Part shown: one piece after another, positions 37,301 through 49,300 of the stretch | Position numbering within the stretch: position 1 is the stretch's first letter | Layout: each line of letters starts with the position of its first letter | DNA from: Proteles cristata cristata | Taxonomy: Eukaryota > Chordata > Mammalia > Carnivora > Hyaenidae | Assembly: GCA_017311185.1 (NCBI GenBank) | Contig: JAESUZ010000338.1 | Coordinates: 62,001 to 126,000 of the forward strand | Length of the DNA stretch: 64,000 nt | Direction of reading: 5' to 3' | Notes under the pieces: model-generated | The model's database searches: none | Seen by the model: the letters and a program-made list of their open reading frames with translations, nothing else | What the model was told of the DNA's origin: nothing | Position numbers and translations under genes: made by a program

Positions 37301-40300
37301 ATTTTAAAATAAGATTAGGAGGCTATTTTGGAGCCTGGTAGCCCTGCTTGGAACAGAACTTCTAAAGTCACAAATACGTCTGGAATAATGTAGTCCAAGG
37401 CTACTCCTGTTGGCTATAAGCAGGGTCTCTGGAAGCACACAGCTCTTCTTACAACTGAAAATGTTTATACTAGAGGTGAAACTGAAGTCTCTCTAGACAA
37501 GAGAGTGTTCATGTGTACAAAGGAAAGGTGACCCCTGGTGGCACACCCAATAAAACCAAACTATCCGAGGAAAGGTAATTCATGCTCATGGAAACAGTGG
37601 GATGATTCATGGCAAATTCCAAAGCAACCTTCCTGGTAAGGTCATTGGACACAACACCCATGTGATGCTTTACCCCTCATGGATTTAAACACATGGAAAA
37701 ACAAATAAAAGGGAAGGTTTTTTTTTTTCCTATTGTTAAATAAATCAATAAGTCAATCCATAAAAAGATTATGACTGGGAGACAATATAGCATCTAAACA
37801 AATCTGAATCACAGAGCATCAGCCCAGATAGCAGGTGTCTAAATAACTACATAATTACAGTTCTATTACAAATATGAGTGTAACTTCTCCCTTTTGCCCA
37901 AATACACTAACAAGATCCTATCTTACTTCTAATAAACCCAAACCAGCAAATGATTTAAATAAGCAAACAACAAGAAAAATAATACCATAGCTTTTAAAAG
38001 TCATTTAAATACCCTTGATTTTCAAAAAACCCTGTGGATGCTTAGAAATCAGTTCTGTTGTTGGGGCGCCTGGGTGGCTTAGTCGGTTAAGCGTCCGACT
38101 TTCGCTTAGGTCATGATCTCGCGGTTCGTGGGTTCGAGCCCCGCGTCGGGCTCTGTGCTGACTGCCAGCTTGGAGCCTGGAGCCTGTTTCAGTCTGTGAC
38201 TCCCTCTCTCTCTGACCCTCCCCTGTTCACGCTGTCTTCCTCTCTCCTGGAAATAAATAAAAAACATTAAAAAAAAAAAAAAGGAATCAGTTCTGTTGCT
38301 TGAGGATCAGAAAGGACAGATAGTATCTGGCATAAAAGGAAGGAAGGAACACAGGAAGAAAGGAACAGAGGAAGGGAGGGGAAAGAGAGGAAAAAAAGGA
38401 AAAGAGAAAGAGAAGGAAAGGAAAGGGAAAAGAGAAGAGAGAAGAGAAAGAAGAGAAGAGAAGAGAAGAGAAGAGAAGAGAAGAGAAGAGAAGAGAAGAG
38501 AAGAAGAAAAGAAAGGAAAAGAAAAGAAGAAAAGAAAGGAAAAGAAAAGGAAGGAAAAGCATGAGAAACTGCTTCACAGATGGGCCTTGAAGATTGGACA
38601 GAACAAGAAACGGAAGAGGGCATTTTCAGAAGAATGAACAAATGAGCCAATCCCAGTGTCAAAAGCTGATTCATCATGAGTACGGAAATGATTCTCTTTA
38701 GAGGAGTGGGAGTTGGGGCTGATTAGAGCCCTGTGGTGTCAGGCACTAAAAGCCAGAGTGAGGGACACAAACTGGATTCAAGAGGCAATGAAGTTTATAT
38801 GCAAGAGGGTAACGCAGTCAGCATGCCACTGAAGGGGAGAAATAAGAACAGTACTTCTGCAGGGGAAAGTCCTTACAGGACACAGAGACAGTATGGAGGT
38901 AGAATCCATATATACGGCTTAGCAGTTAACTGACTGCAACTGGGAGGAAGAGGTTGCAGTCAAGGTTAAGAGTGAATGAAATATGGTCCTAATGTTACTA
39001 GCCTGAGTGACAAAAATATAAAACAAAACAAAACAAACAAATGATGGGTTGTATTAGGTAGCACCGTTAATAGAGACAGAGAAGGTGAGAGAAGTTATTT
39101 TGAGGGAAATGAGGCTCCATATTTTTTAAGTTTATTTATTTATTTAGAGAGAGATTGAGTATGAGCACACAATTGGAGAAGGGGCAGAGAGAGAGAGGGA
39201 GAGAGAATTCCAACAGGCTCCATGGTGTCAGTGCAGGGCTCAATGGAGGGCTCAATCCAACAAACTATGAGATCATAACTTGAGCCAAAATCAAGAGTCA
39301 TATGCTTGACTGACTGTGACATCCAGGAGCCCCTGGGCTCCATATTATTTTTTTATATATTTTTATTTATTTCTAGGAGAGAGAGAGACAGCGTGAGCAG
39401 GGGAGGGTCAGAGAGAGAGGTAGACACAGACTCTGAAACAGGCTCCAGGCTCTGAGCTGGGAGTCAGCACAGAGCTCCACGCGGGGCTCGAACCCACGAA
39501 CCGCGAGATCATGAGCTAAGCGAAAGTCGGACGCTTCACCGACTAAGCCACCCAGGCGCCCCTGGGCTCCATATTTTAATATGGTCCAGATCTCCTTGCC
39601 TTTTCCAAATTAATTACTGTGAACCCAGAAGTTTTTTACGACACCTCAAAAGTAAGAAACTTAAGTCCCACATGAATTTTATTCCAGATTTATCAAACTG
39701 TGATAAGGGACAAGCCACAGAGCCGATCAGTATTTCCCTATCTACAAAATATGAGTGTCACATCTAATTCAATGACAGGGATGCCTTGACAGCTGGTAGC
39801 AGTGGACTTCAAATTCTGCAAGCCCGGGACTCAGGAAACAAGCCCAGTATGCATGGGCACGTCGGCAGGTGGAGGGTGGTGGACACCTCAAGGAAAATGA
39901 CCCGGGCAAAACTGCTAGAGGGACATTATTAGCAAGTTGTGTCTTTAATATGAGAATATCAGTTTCTTTGTAATGTTTCCACCCCTTTGTTAGTTTTCTA
40001 TTGCTAGCTTAAATTACCGCAAACTCAAGGCTCAAAGAACACATTCCAGTCATTAGCCAACAGCTCTGTAGAAGTCAGCATAACATGGCTGGATTTTCCA
40101 GGGAGGATCTCCCACGGCTGAAATCAAGGTGTTGGCAGGCTGTGTTCTTTTCTGGAAGCTCTGTGGAAAAAAATCCATTTCCAGGTGCATTCGGGGCATA
40201 GGCAGAATTTGTTTCCTTCTTGTGCTCTCTACTTGGCCCCTGCCATCTTCAAGCTAGCAATAGCTTGTGGAGTCCTCACACTTCCTCTGCCGCCTCTTGA

Positions 40301-43300
40301 CTTGAAAGGACCCACATGGGGGCGCCTGGGTGGCTTAGTCGGTTAAGCGTCCGACTTTTGCTTAGGCCATGATCTCACGGATTGTGGGTTCGAGCCCCGC
40401 GTCGGGCTCTGTGCTGACTGCCAGCTCAGAGTCTGGAGCCTGTTTCAGTCTGTGACTCCCTCTCTCTCTGACCCTCCCCTGCTCACGCTGTCTCTCTCTC
40501 TCTCTCTCCTGGAAATAAATAAAACTTAACGTTTAAAAAAAAAAAAAAAAAAGAAAGGACCCACATGATTACCCTGGGCCTGCCTTGAGAATCCAGGCTC
40601 ATCTCCCTATTTCATGGAACCCTGATTAGTAACCTTCACTGTATTAGTATTTTGTCATCCAGTGTAACATTAGTAAGTGTTATAGCAGAGGGCAAAGGTC
40701 ACAGGGTCAAAATTCTGCTGACCGCAGACTAATAAAATTATTTAGTACTCGTTAATCATTTATATGTCCTTGGTGTTTCCCTTACAAATATGAAGACAAC
40801 ATATATGATCAAAAGAACAAGATACATAGCTTCTCCCTTCTAAAACAAATAAAAGGAAAATTAATGGCACTTGCTCGACAAAAGCAATGAAAGGGGCCAA
40901 GGAATGGCTTTATAGTTTGGAATCTTTTGACCTAAATCAAACTTTGACTGGAGCTCAGAGTCTAATTCATATTTATTCAATCAACAACTCTTCAGTCTAA
41001 TTCTGCTCAAGGATTTTTCTAAGAGCAGGCAAAATAATTCTGAAAGGACTCAAGCATCTCCTTGGAATCTAAGTTAAGCAATAATGAATAATATAAACAG
41101 ATTACAGTGAGTAATACTGTTGATGTTGAAGCCCAGACATCACTTTATCAATGGGATGTTTTGATTCCCTATGTGTCTTACAGTTTATAAAACTGAAATG
41201 ATTTAAAGCATTTTCCCCCTCTTGGTTTGTAATGAAAGGTTAGAGTAACAATATGCTCTCCATTCATCAGAATGCTCCCCACTGTTTCTGTAAGCTTGCA
41301 ATGAAAGAAATTTGTTTTGAGCTGCATTTCCAAGAGAAAGTGGGTGGGAAGTAGTTTCTATATTTAAGAATGATTTTGAACATGGCCTGAATTGATAATG
41401 AAAATTCAATGGCAAATGAGCTCAGTTAAGAACAGCATGCAATACATCATGATCATTGGCTGCTCTGATATAACATTCGTGTTAATGATAACTTGCATTA
41501 GCATAAATACTTGGATTTTTTTTCTCAAGGGCTAAAAAAGCTATGTATGATTCACCTTTATATCTCCACAGTACCTGTACACAGAAAGTACTGACTGAAT
41601 ATATGTTCAATAGATGAGTCCAAAGTATGTTTTCACATCTATTTTTATCCTCACCAAAATAATTTCAAGGATCACATGAGGACACTGAGGTGTAAGAATG
41701 TCAGGGGTGGTTTGTTTGTTTGTTTTCTTTCTTTTTTTTTTCTTTTTTGCCACAGGCATTATAGAAGCATAGTTAAATATTTAAATGCATGGTGTCTGAA
41801 GTCAGTCCTAAGACCAAATCATGGCTCTGCTACTCTGTTTGTGCTGCCATAACAAAATGGCCACCGACTAGATGGCTTAAATAGTAACGTATTTTCTCAC
41901 AGTTGTAGAGGCTAGAATTCCAAGATCAAGGCATTGGCAGGATTGCTTTGTGCTGAGAGCCCTCTTCTCGGGTTGCACATGGCCACCTTTGTGTTGTGTC
42001 CTCACATGGTCTTTCCTCTGTGCACGTGCATGTCTGCAATCTTAACCTCCTCTTTGTATACGGACAGCAGTCATACTGGCTCACCCACGTGACCTACATT
42101 ATCCGTTTAAAGACCCTATCTCCAAATACAGTCACATTCTGAAGCACTGGAGATTAGGACTTCCCACAGTGTATATTGGGGAGTGGAAAGCAGGGGAATA
42201 TCGAATTCTGCCTATGACAGAAACTTTATAACAGGGCAGTCTTAAGTCTGTGAATTGATTTCCTCCTATTTTTCTACTGAATTCGCATCTTTTCTTGTTG
42301 ATTCCTTTCTATAACTTGGATCCTAATTCTTGCTTTCTCTATATTTTTGAGAGATAGATAGATAGATGATAGATCTCTATCATTATGATGATTCTTTTTA
42401 TCTTACAGGTTTTAATTTTAATATACTCCATTTAATCAATATTTTTATATAACTTCTGTATTTAAGAAGGAATTTCCTTTTTCAAGTATATAAACATATC
42501 ATATTTTCTTCTAATATGATCAGACTTTTATCTTTGTACTCATATTTTTAATTCCTTTGTCCAATATTTGGCGAATGATTTAAAGTAGAACAATAACATT
42601 CTTTTTCCCCCCAAATGAACAACAGTCCTCAAAACACTTTTTGAACTGAATCATTTTCCCTATAATGTTGTCGTCTATAGACACATCCTTACTCACGTCA
42701 AGGGCACAGATGACTTCTATGTTGCCAAAAGCAGTTACTTGTCTATCCTCACCCTACTCGACATGTCCCACACAATTCACTAATCTCTTTTGAAACACTT
42801 TCCTTCCTTGGCTTGCATGACACTGCACTCTCTTGGTTTTTATTCCCACGTCACTGACCACTCCTTTTTAGTTACCATTACTGGCTCTAATTCTTTACCT
42901 TCATTTTAAACTGTAGACTGCTCCAGGACTCACGGGAGAGCCCCTTCTATTTCTCTATTCATACTCTCTCCTTAGATAATCTCATCTAATTCCATGTCTT
43001 TTCTGGACTATTGATATGCTGAAGATTTCTTAATCTGCATGAGAATCCCTGACCTCTTCCCAGAGCTCTAGACTCCATTCATTCTCCTCCTGCCTGACAT
43101 TTTCACATTGATGTCTAATAAGGATCTGAAACTCAACACATCTAAATCAAAACTGTTGACTCCCCTCTCCCAAAGCATGTTTTGCCACCACACCAGGCTT
43201 TCTCATGAACCTTGTTTATCAAACCGGAGGTGTAAGATGTACTCTTGATTCTTCTCTTTTAAAGTTTTAAATTCTATTCACCACCTAGTCCTTTTAACTC

Positions 43301-46300
43301 TACCTCAAAAACAGATGTTTTTGTCCCTGTATCCCAGGATTGTCTGCCTGTAAAGCCAGACTGGGTCTGATTCCTGCTTTCTCCACACTTGTCTCATTCC
43401 ACTTCTCCCCTCATGTATTGTCCCCACTATGCTTGCTTTTATATTCTGCTCCTTGAATGATGAAAAGCTGTTCTCTCATGAGAGGCTATGTACTAATCCC
43501 ACCTTAACTCTGCTGGCATAGCCTTCTTCAGTTCTTGGCATGGCTCAAGCCAAAACTCATGACCATCTCAGATTAAATATTACCTCCAGAGAGAGGCCTT
43601 TCCTGATTGTCTAACAAAACTCCCAGTTTTCCTTGTGTGGGTGTCCTTTTTTAATTCTCTGCAGAACACTGGGGTATCTTCTTGTTTATTTTTTCATTGG
43701 TCTTCTATATATAATCTCCCCCTAGAACATAAGTTCTATAAGAGCAGCAATGTATCCTCATCCTGTAAAAATGTACCTAGTACATAATAAGTGCTCAATA
43801 CATAAATTTGGGTTTAGTTTTTGAAATTTTACTCAACTTCATTCATATATTTGTCTATTTTTGCACAAATATCACCCTGTCTTTTATTTTATTCTATTTT
43901 ATTTTATTTTATTATTTTTGAGAGAGAGAGAAAAGGAGGGGGGAGAGAGAGAGAGAGAGACAGAATCTCAAGCAGGCTCCATGCTGACAGCATGGAGCCC
44001 AATGCGGGGCTTAATCTCACAAATGATAATATCATGACCTGAGCCAAAATCAAGAGTCAGACAGTTAGTCACCCAAGTGCCCAGACCACCCTGTCTTTAT
44101 TACTATAGTTTTAATAGAGTAGATATTTTAATACCTAGTAGAATAAGAACTACCAATCACATACATTTTTTCCACAGTTGTGAAATATCTATTTTACATA
44201 AATTTCAGACTCAGTTTATCATGTTTCATTACTTTTTATTGGCATCGCTTTGAATTTATAGATTAATATGAGGAAAACTGACATCTATAGGACACTGAAG
44301 ATTTGTATTAAAAATATAATGATTTTTTAATTTAAACATTGCTTCTCTGCCTTTTAGTTTTACAGTTTCCTTTTTATCACTTGAAGTTATTCATTAGTAA
44401 TTTATTGATTTTTTTTAAAACTCTCACGAATGTGTATTTTTCTATTATACTTGTTAATTTCCAGTGAAGAGAATAGTGATTTTATCTAGATCTTATTGAG
44501 GTTTTTTATTTGATCTAATCATTTGTGGTTGATTTTCTTGATTTTTTAAAGGAGATGGTCAAAGTATTTTCACAGAATACTTCTTCAACTTTTTTAGATA
44601 CTATATTGCATTGGCCAAGACCTGGAGAAAAATGCTCAATAGCAACATTAATGTAGGCATCCCTGTTTTGCTCCATGCTTCATGGAACCACCATGGAACT
44701 AAGCCTGTTCTATGTTTCTGGTAAGAATCTGTTTATCACGTTAAACAAGCCCCCTTTATGCCTTGGTGGCTCAGTCAGTTAAGCATCCGACTTCAGCTCA
44801 GATCATGATCTCACAGTCAGGTCCTTGGGTTTGAGCCCCATGTTGGGCTCTGTGCTGAGAGCTCAGATCCTGGCGCCTGCTTCAGATTCTGTGTTTCCCT
44901 CTCTCTCTGCCCCTCTCCCACTCCCACTCTCTCTCTCTTTCAAAAATAAATAAATATTTTTTAAAATTTTTAAATAAATAAATAAACGTTAAATTTTTTT
45001 TTTAAAAAATCAGTTTTACAACAAAAAAGAACTGAAAATTGATAAGAGGTTTTGGGGGGCAGTCCAGCAAAGTTTTACTCACAATTCCTAACTGTTCAGC
45101 TTCTTTATGAGGCAGATAGAGCACTTCATCTTTTTGATAGTTTATTCCTAACCATCACAGTATTTCTACAAGATGGAATATTTTTTACCATTTTAAGAAT
45201 GAGGAAATCTTGACTCAGAGATTTATGCAATTTATCATAGGTCACAAAATCTAATAAGTAATTACTCAAGGATTTATATCCCACTATATCTTGCTTCAAA
45301 GCCCACACTCCTCCCACTGTGTTCCATTTTTAATTCAGTGAGACATTAGACCAAGCCTTTCAACATGCCCTAGAGGAAAAAATAACAAATGTGTTGAGTT
45401 TATGGGCTAATTAATAACCATCGCCAAAGAATGTGTACCTTGATGTCAACTCTGAAGATGATTTCAAAGGAAAAGTCACAAGAGACCCAACATAGAGAAC
45501 TAGCTGTTTGTCACTAATAGCTATATCTTGTCAAATTAATGGCTTCCATCAAAGCAAAATGGGAAAAGGCAGAGATAAGCAAGTTAAACAGGTCAGTTCA
45601 TACAATGGATTATAGAGATTCAAAAACATCTAAAGAGTTGAAATGGTGAGCCAAAACAAGCAAGAAAAATTTCAAATGGTTAGAAATAACATTGACAATT
45701 AGGTAAAAAAATAAAAATCAAACACACATTAATAAGATGAGAATAACCATAGTCCTTGTGAAAAAGGTCTAGTGGTTTAAACTGAAAGGTAGCTGTGCGT
45801 TATGTGGTTGCCAGGCACACTTGGTATGATTTCAGTATACATGGATAGCACAGTCATTGGTCATAGCAAGAGGTTAAGAGTACTACTCTCCATATCTGGA
45901 AATATAGATTTCATTCTAGAAATTATATTTAATTTGGCCATAGCCTAATAAAGATGCAAGTCACTACCACGTATTCATTCCATCAAGTCCAGGATGGAGA
46001 AAATATCAGAGGCAACAAAGAACCCCAAGATCATCAGTGACTGGTTAGACAATTTGGGCGGGAGCAGGAAGTCCACGCACCAGTGCACTTCCTGTGCCTC
46101 CAATACAAAAAAAATCATCACCACATTTTTTGTCATCTAAGAGGTCCTATCTGTACTTACCGCTACTCCTGTCTTATAAAGGAGGTAATGCACAGTCTGT
46201 GTGACATCGGCGGCATGCATTAAATTGTGATAAGGATTTTTATGCTTGCTGTATCCTACTTCCAGGGCCTCCACAAAGGAGACAAGTGCAGAAATGGGGA

Positions 46301-49300
46301 TCTGAAAGAGAGCAGTAAGGTGGATTAGCTAGTGATTTTGTAGCCTGGAGTGAGGCAGCAGGAATCTAAGGCACTCTAGCTGCCTCTTTCTGGAGGCATA
46401 GCATACCGCGTGAAGAAACTGGAACTTTTCAAAATTAGTAAAAATTACTGAACAAATTATCAGCTGATTTGAAAGATCTCACAGGAAGTCCCTGGTTGAA
46501 GAACAGTCTGCCCTGCAAATCGTTTTTTGTTCTCAGTTTCGAGCCCCAGGGGCATGAAACAGGATCATCTCAGAGACATTTAGGGCAGAAAGGTACGTGT
46601 TCATTTATTTCTCAAGCAAAGGCTCAGGTCTTTTAGTTGAGAAATAAATGAACACATAGTGTGTAGTATATCTCTTTTATTTTGGGGGAAAACATAAAGT
46701 ACACAGAGATCTCAAGTTGTAAAATCATTGCAAAATAAACATAGGCTTCCACCTCCTGAAAACCGTGCCCTTTGGGGCGCCTGGGTGGCTTAGTTGGTTA
46801 AGCGTCCGACTTTCACTTGGGTCATGATCTCACGGTTTGTGGGTTCGAGCCCCGTGTCGGGCTCTGTGCTGACTGCCAGGTCAGAGCCTGGAGCCTGTTT
46901 CAGAGTCTGTCACTCCCTCTCTCTGACCCTCCCCTGCTCACGCTGTCTCTCTCTCTCCTAGAAATAAATAAAACATTTTAAAATAATAAAAAAAAAAAAA
47001 CAAAAAAAAACCGTGCCCTTTAGAAGGAGTGATTGTACACACTGGACACATGGAAAAAACACAACAAAATATGTTGTATTACTTGGCAATTAATTACTGT
47101 CTCATTGCAATTTGGAATAATATTTCCAATTAGCCTCATTCTTTTTCTGTCTCAAATACGTATAATAAACATACCCGCTTTATCTGTGTGGCAGAAAATA
47201 AAGACAATTGCAAAATGTCTTTACCCAAGAAGGAATCTCTGAAAACATTCACTGTATTTCTTTCCTGGATTAATTCCCTGATTTAGAATAAATTATCAAA
47301 TACAACACTGGGGAAAAAAAAAAGAGCGTGGATTCCAGGAGACTAGCTATCACGTTAGATAGAAAGATCAATCAATAAATAAGGAAAATGCTTTACTATT
47401 ATGCTTCATGAGCATCCATTACACGGTCCTCCTTGGGCACCATCCTTCAGTACTTAGCATTTGTGGATTTTTTAAACATTTGAATGTTGTCTCTCATATG
47501 CCAGAGATTAAGTCATTATCATTTTTGAGATGAAGATTCAAGAAACCTAGGTTCTTTGGGCTGTTCATGAGAGAACCATGAGTCAATGAAATGTTAGGTA
47601 AAAGTGTGCATATGTGCACAAGAGCTGACCATCCACCAGGTTTTCAAGCAGATTTTTGATACAAAACAAATTAAGGACCACTGCATTTATGGCTATGTAA
47701 GAAATCCACCCTCAAGTATCCAGTCCTTAGGAAAGCAATAAAGAACTGTGTTGTCTAGAGAAATCAAGGCATTATATTAAAAAAAAAAAACAAAAAAAAA
47801 AACACCCTGCATTTTCTAGAGGTTCATCCATTTGTTGAGAGAAGTCTGAGAAACATGGTAAGATAAAGGTTACTGGATGAATGCATTGATTCCCCCAGAG
47901 AACCTGGCCTGACCTCGAGAGCCCATGGTATTAGACAGCAGAGGGGACTGAACACTGAAAACAATTCATGCTCTTTACTTAAAGTTGAAGAATTAATTTG
48001 AAGCATGAGTGGCTGGGAAATACCAATGACCTGTCACAGATGATAAGTGAAAGCATTTGTCTGAATCTGAGCCAAGTGGTGGGGAAAGAAGTTTGCAGAG
48101 ACAGCGCATGCCCACTCTGTCTCCATTACTGTCTCCATGCCAGCAGTGCCTGACAATACCTGAAGCCAGGCTGAAATGAGATCTGCAGGCAGAGTTTAGG
48201 GGAGTTCTGCTAGTTTTCACCTCTGGCTGTACTTCTAGGAAGACTGGGATCAAACTGTGGGGCTCTGGCCTCTCGCCTGCCATGATCCCCACCAGGCAAG
48301 GGCTTAAGGAAAAGTTCCTGCCACGGAGTTCAGGGAAGCGGCTGTCTGGATAACGCTTCCCAAATCACCCACAGAAGTTTTCAGTCTGTATTGAAAGGAT
48401 TCTCTTGGTCTTAGGCCAAAAGTCACGCAAGGATGGGCAACGCACACGTATTTTAAGAGTAGGCACTGACCTTGAAACGGCTGATCAGATCATAGCGCGT
48501 GAGTAATTCATAGAAAATGAATTTCAGGGCATGATCCCCGCTGGCCTCATTGAGGGAAAAGACATCAAAGGACCACTTGTCCACATCCTATATGGCAGGG
48601 CAGGGAGAAAGAATGCATTAGTCCACAGCCACTTGTACAACTACTAGTCTCTCCATTTGGGAGTTACCCCGCAACCCTCATCCAGGATTTTCACAGCCCC
48701 AAACTCTGAGACCCTTTCTACTCTCCAACTTTTTCCAATTTGGCACACCTAAGTAGCACATATTGATAAAAATAAGTTTAAGTAGTCTCACTATTTGTAA
48801 CAACAGCTGTAATTTATTGAGTGCCCACAATATGCTAGGCATTGTGATCTGTGACAAATACATAATATATCCTGAAAACAACCCAAGTGGTAGGTGGTAT
48901 TGATCACATCTGACAGATGACTGAGAATTGAATTTTCAAAGACATATCACAAGTGAAGTGTTGTGGGCACAAGTGGGGCGAGGACACAAACATGGTCAAC
49001 AGATGCCTCAGCTCAGGCTCTTTCCATTAAGCCTGGCCACTGCTCCGCTGAAGTTCACATCTTTATTTCACTTCACAGCAACCTAGGGTGCTTCCCTCCT
49101 CCAAACTTTCCCCCAGGCCCTTACTACTACCTACGGACTTCCTCTTAGTCCACAGTTGAGACTTTAACCCACTTAAACTATTCAGAAACATGCCTGATAT
49201 AGAATACAAGTAATAGGTCACTTCAGTTCAAACTGCTGAGCTAAAATCATGGAGAAATATTTCATTTCACAAAACAGAAAAATGCTCTCACTTTTGAAGT

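Larger units (their letters stand above)
34743..46160 (-). other. PDE1C intron 5
   Basis: 11.4-kb intron. It contains SINEs at 36263, 37070, 38063, 39122, 39347, 40319, 43888 and 44755, a MER5-like relic at 35205 and a MIR at 36640. It also has a 230-bp purine tract at 38330, MaLR-like LTR relics at 39985 and 41835, and an L2 at 42880-43810. Positions 37300-38040, 40670-41830 and 45010-46160 are without recognisable features. Confidence 0.75.

Noticed and set aside
38296..38637. 113-codon open frame rich in Lys, Glu and Arg
   Set aside because: It exists only because an A/G tract has few stop codons in this frame. There is no homology or splice support.
21080..42222. Endogenous retroviral genes near the LTR-like relics
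   Set aside because: Only LTR-type noncoding remnants are visible. No gag, pol or env reading frame is present around them.
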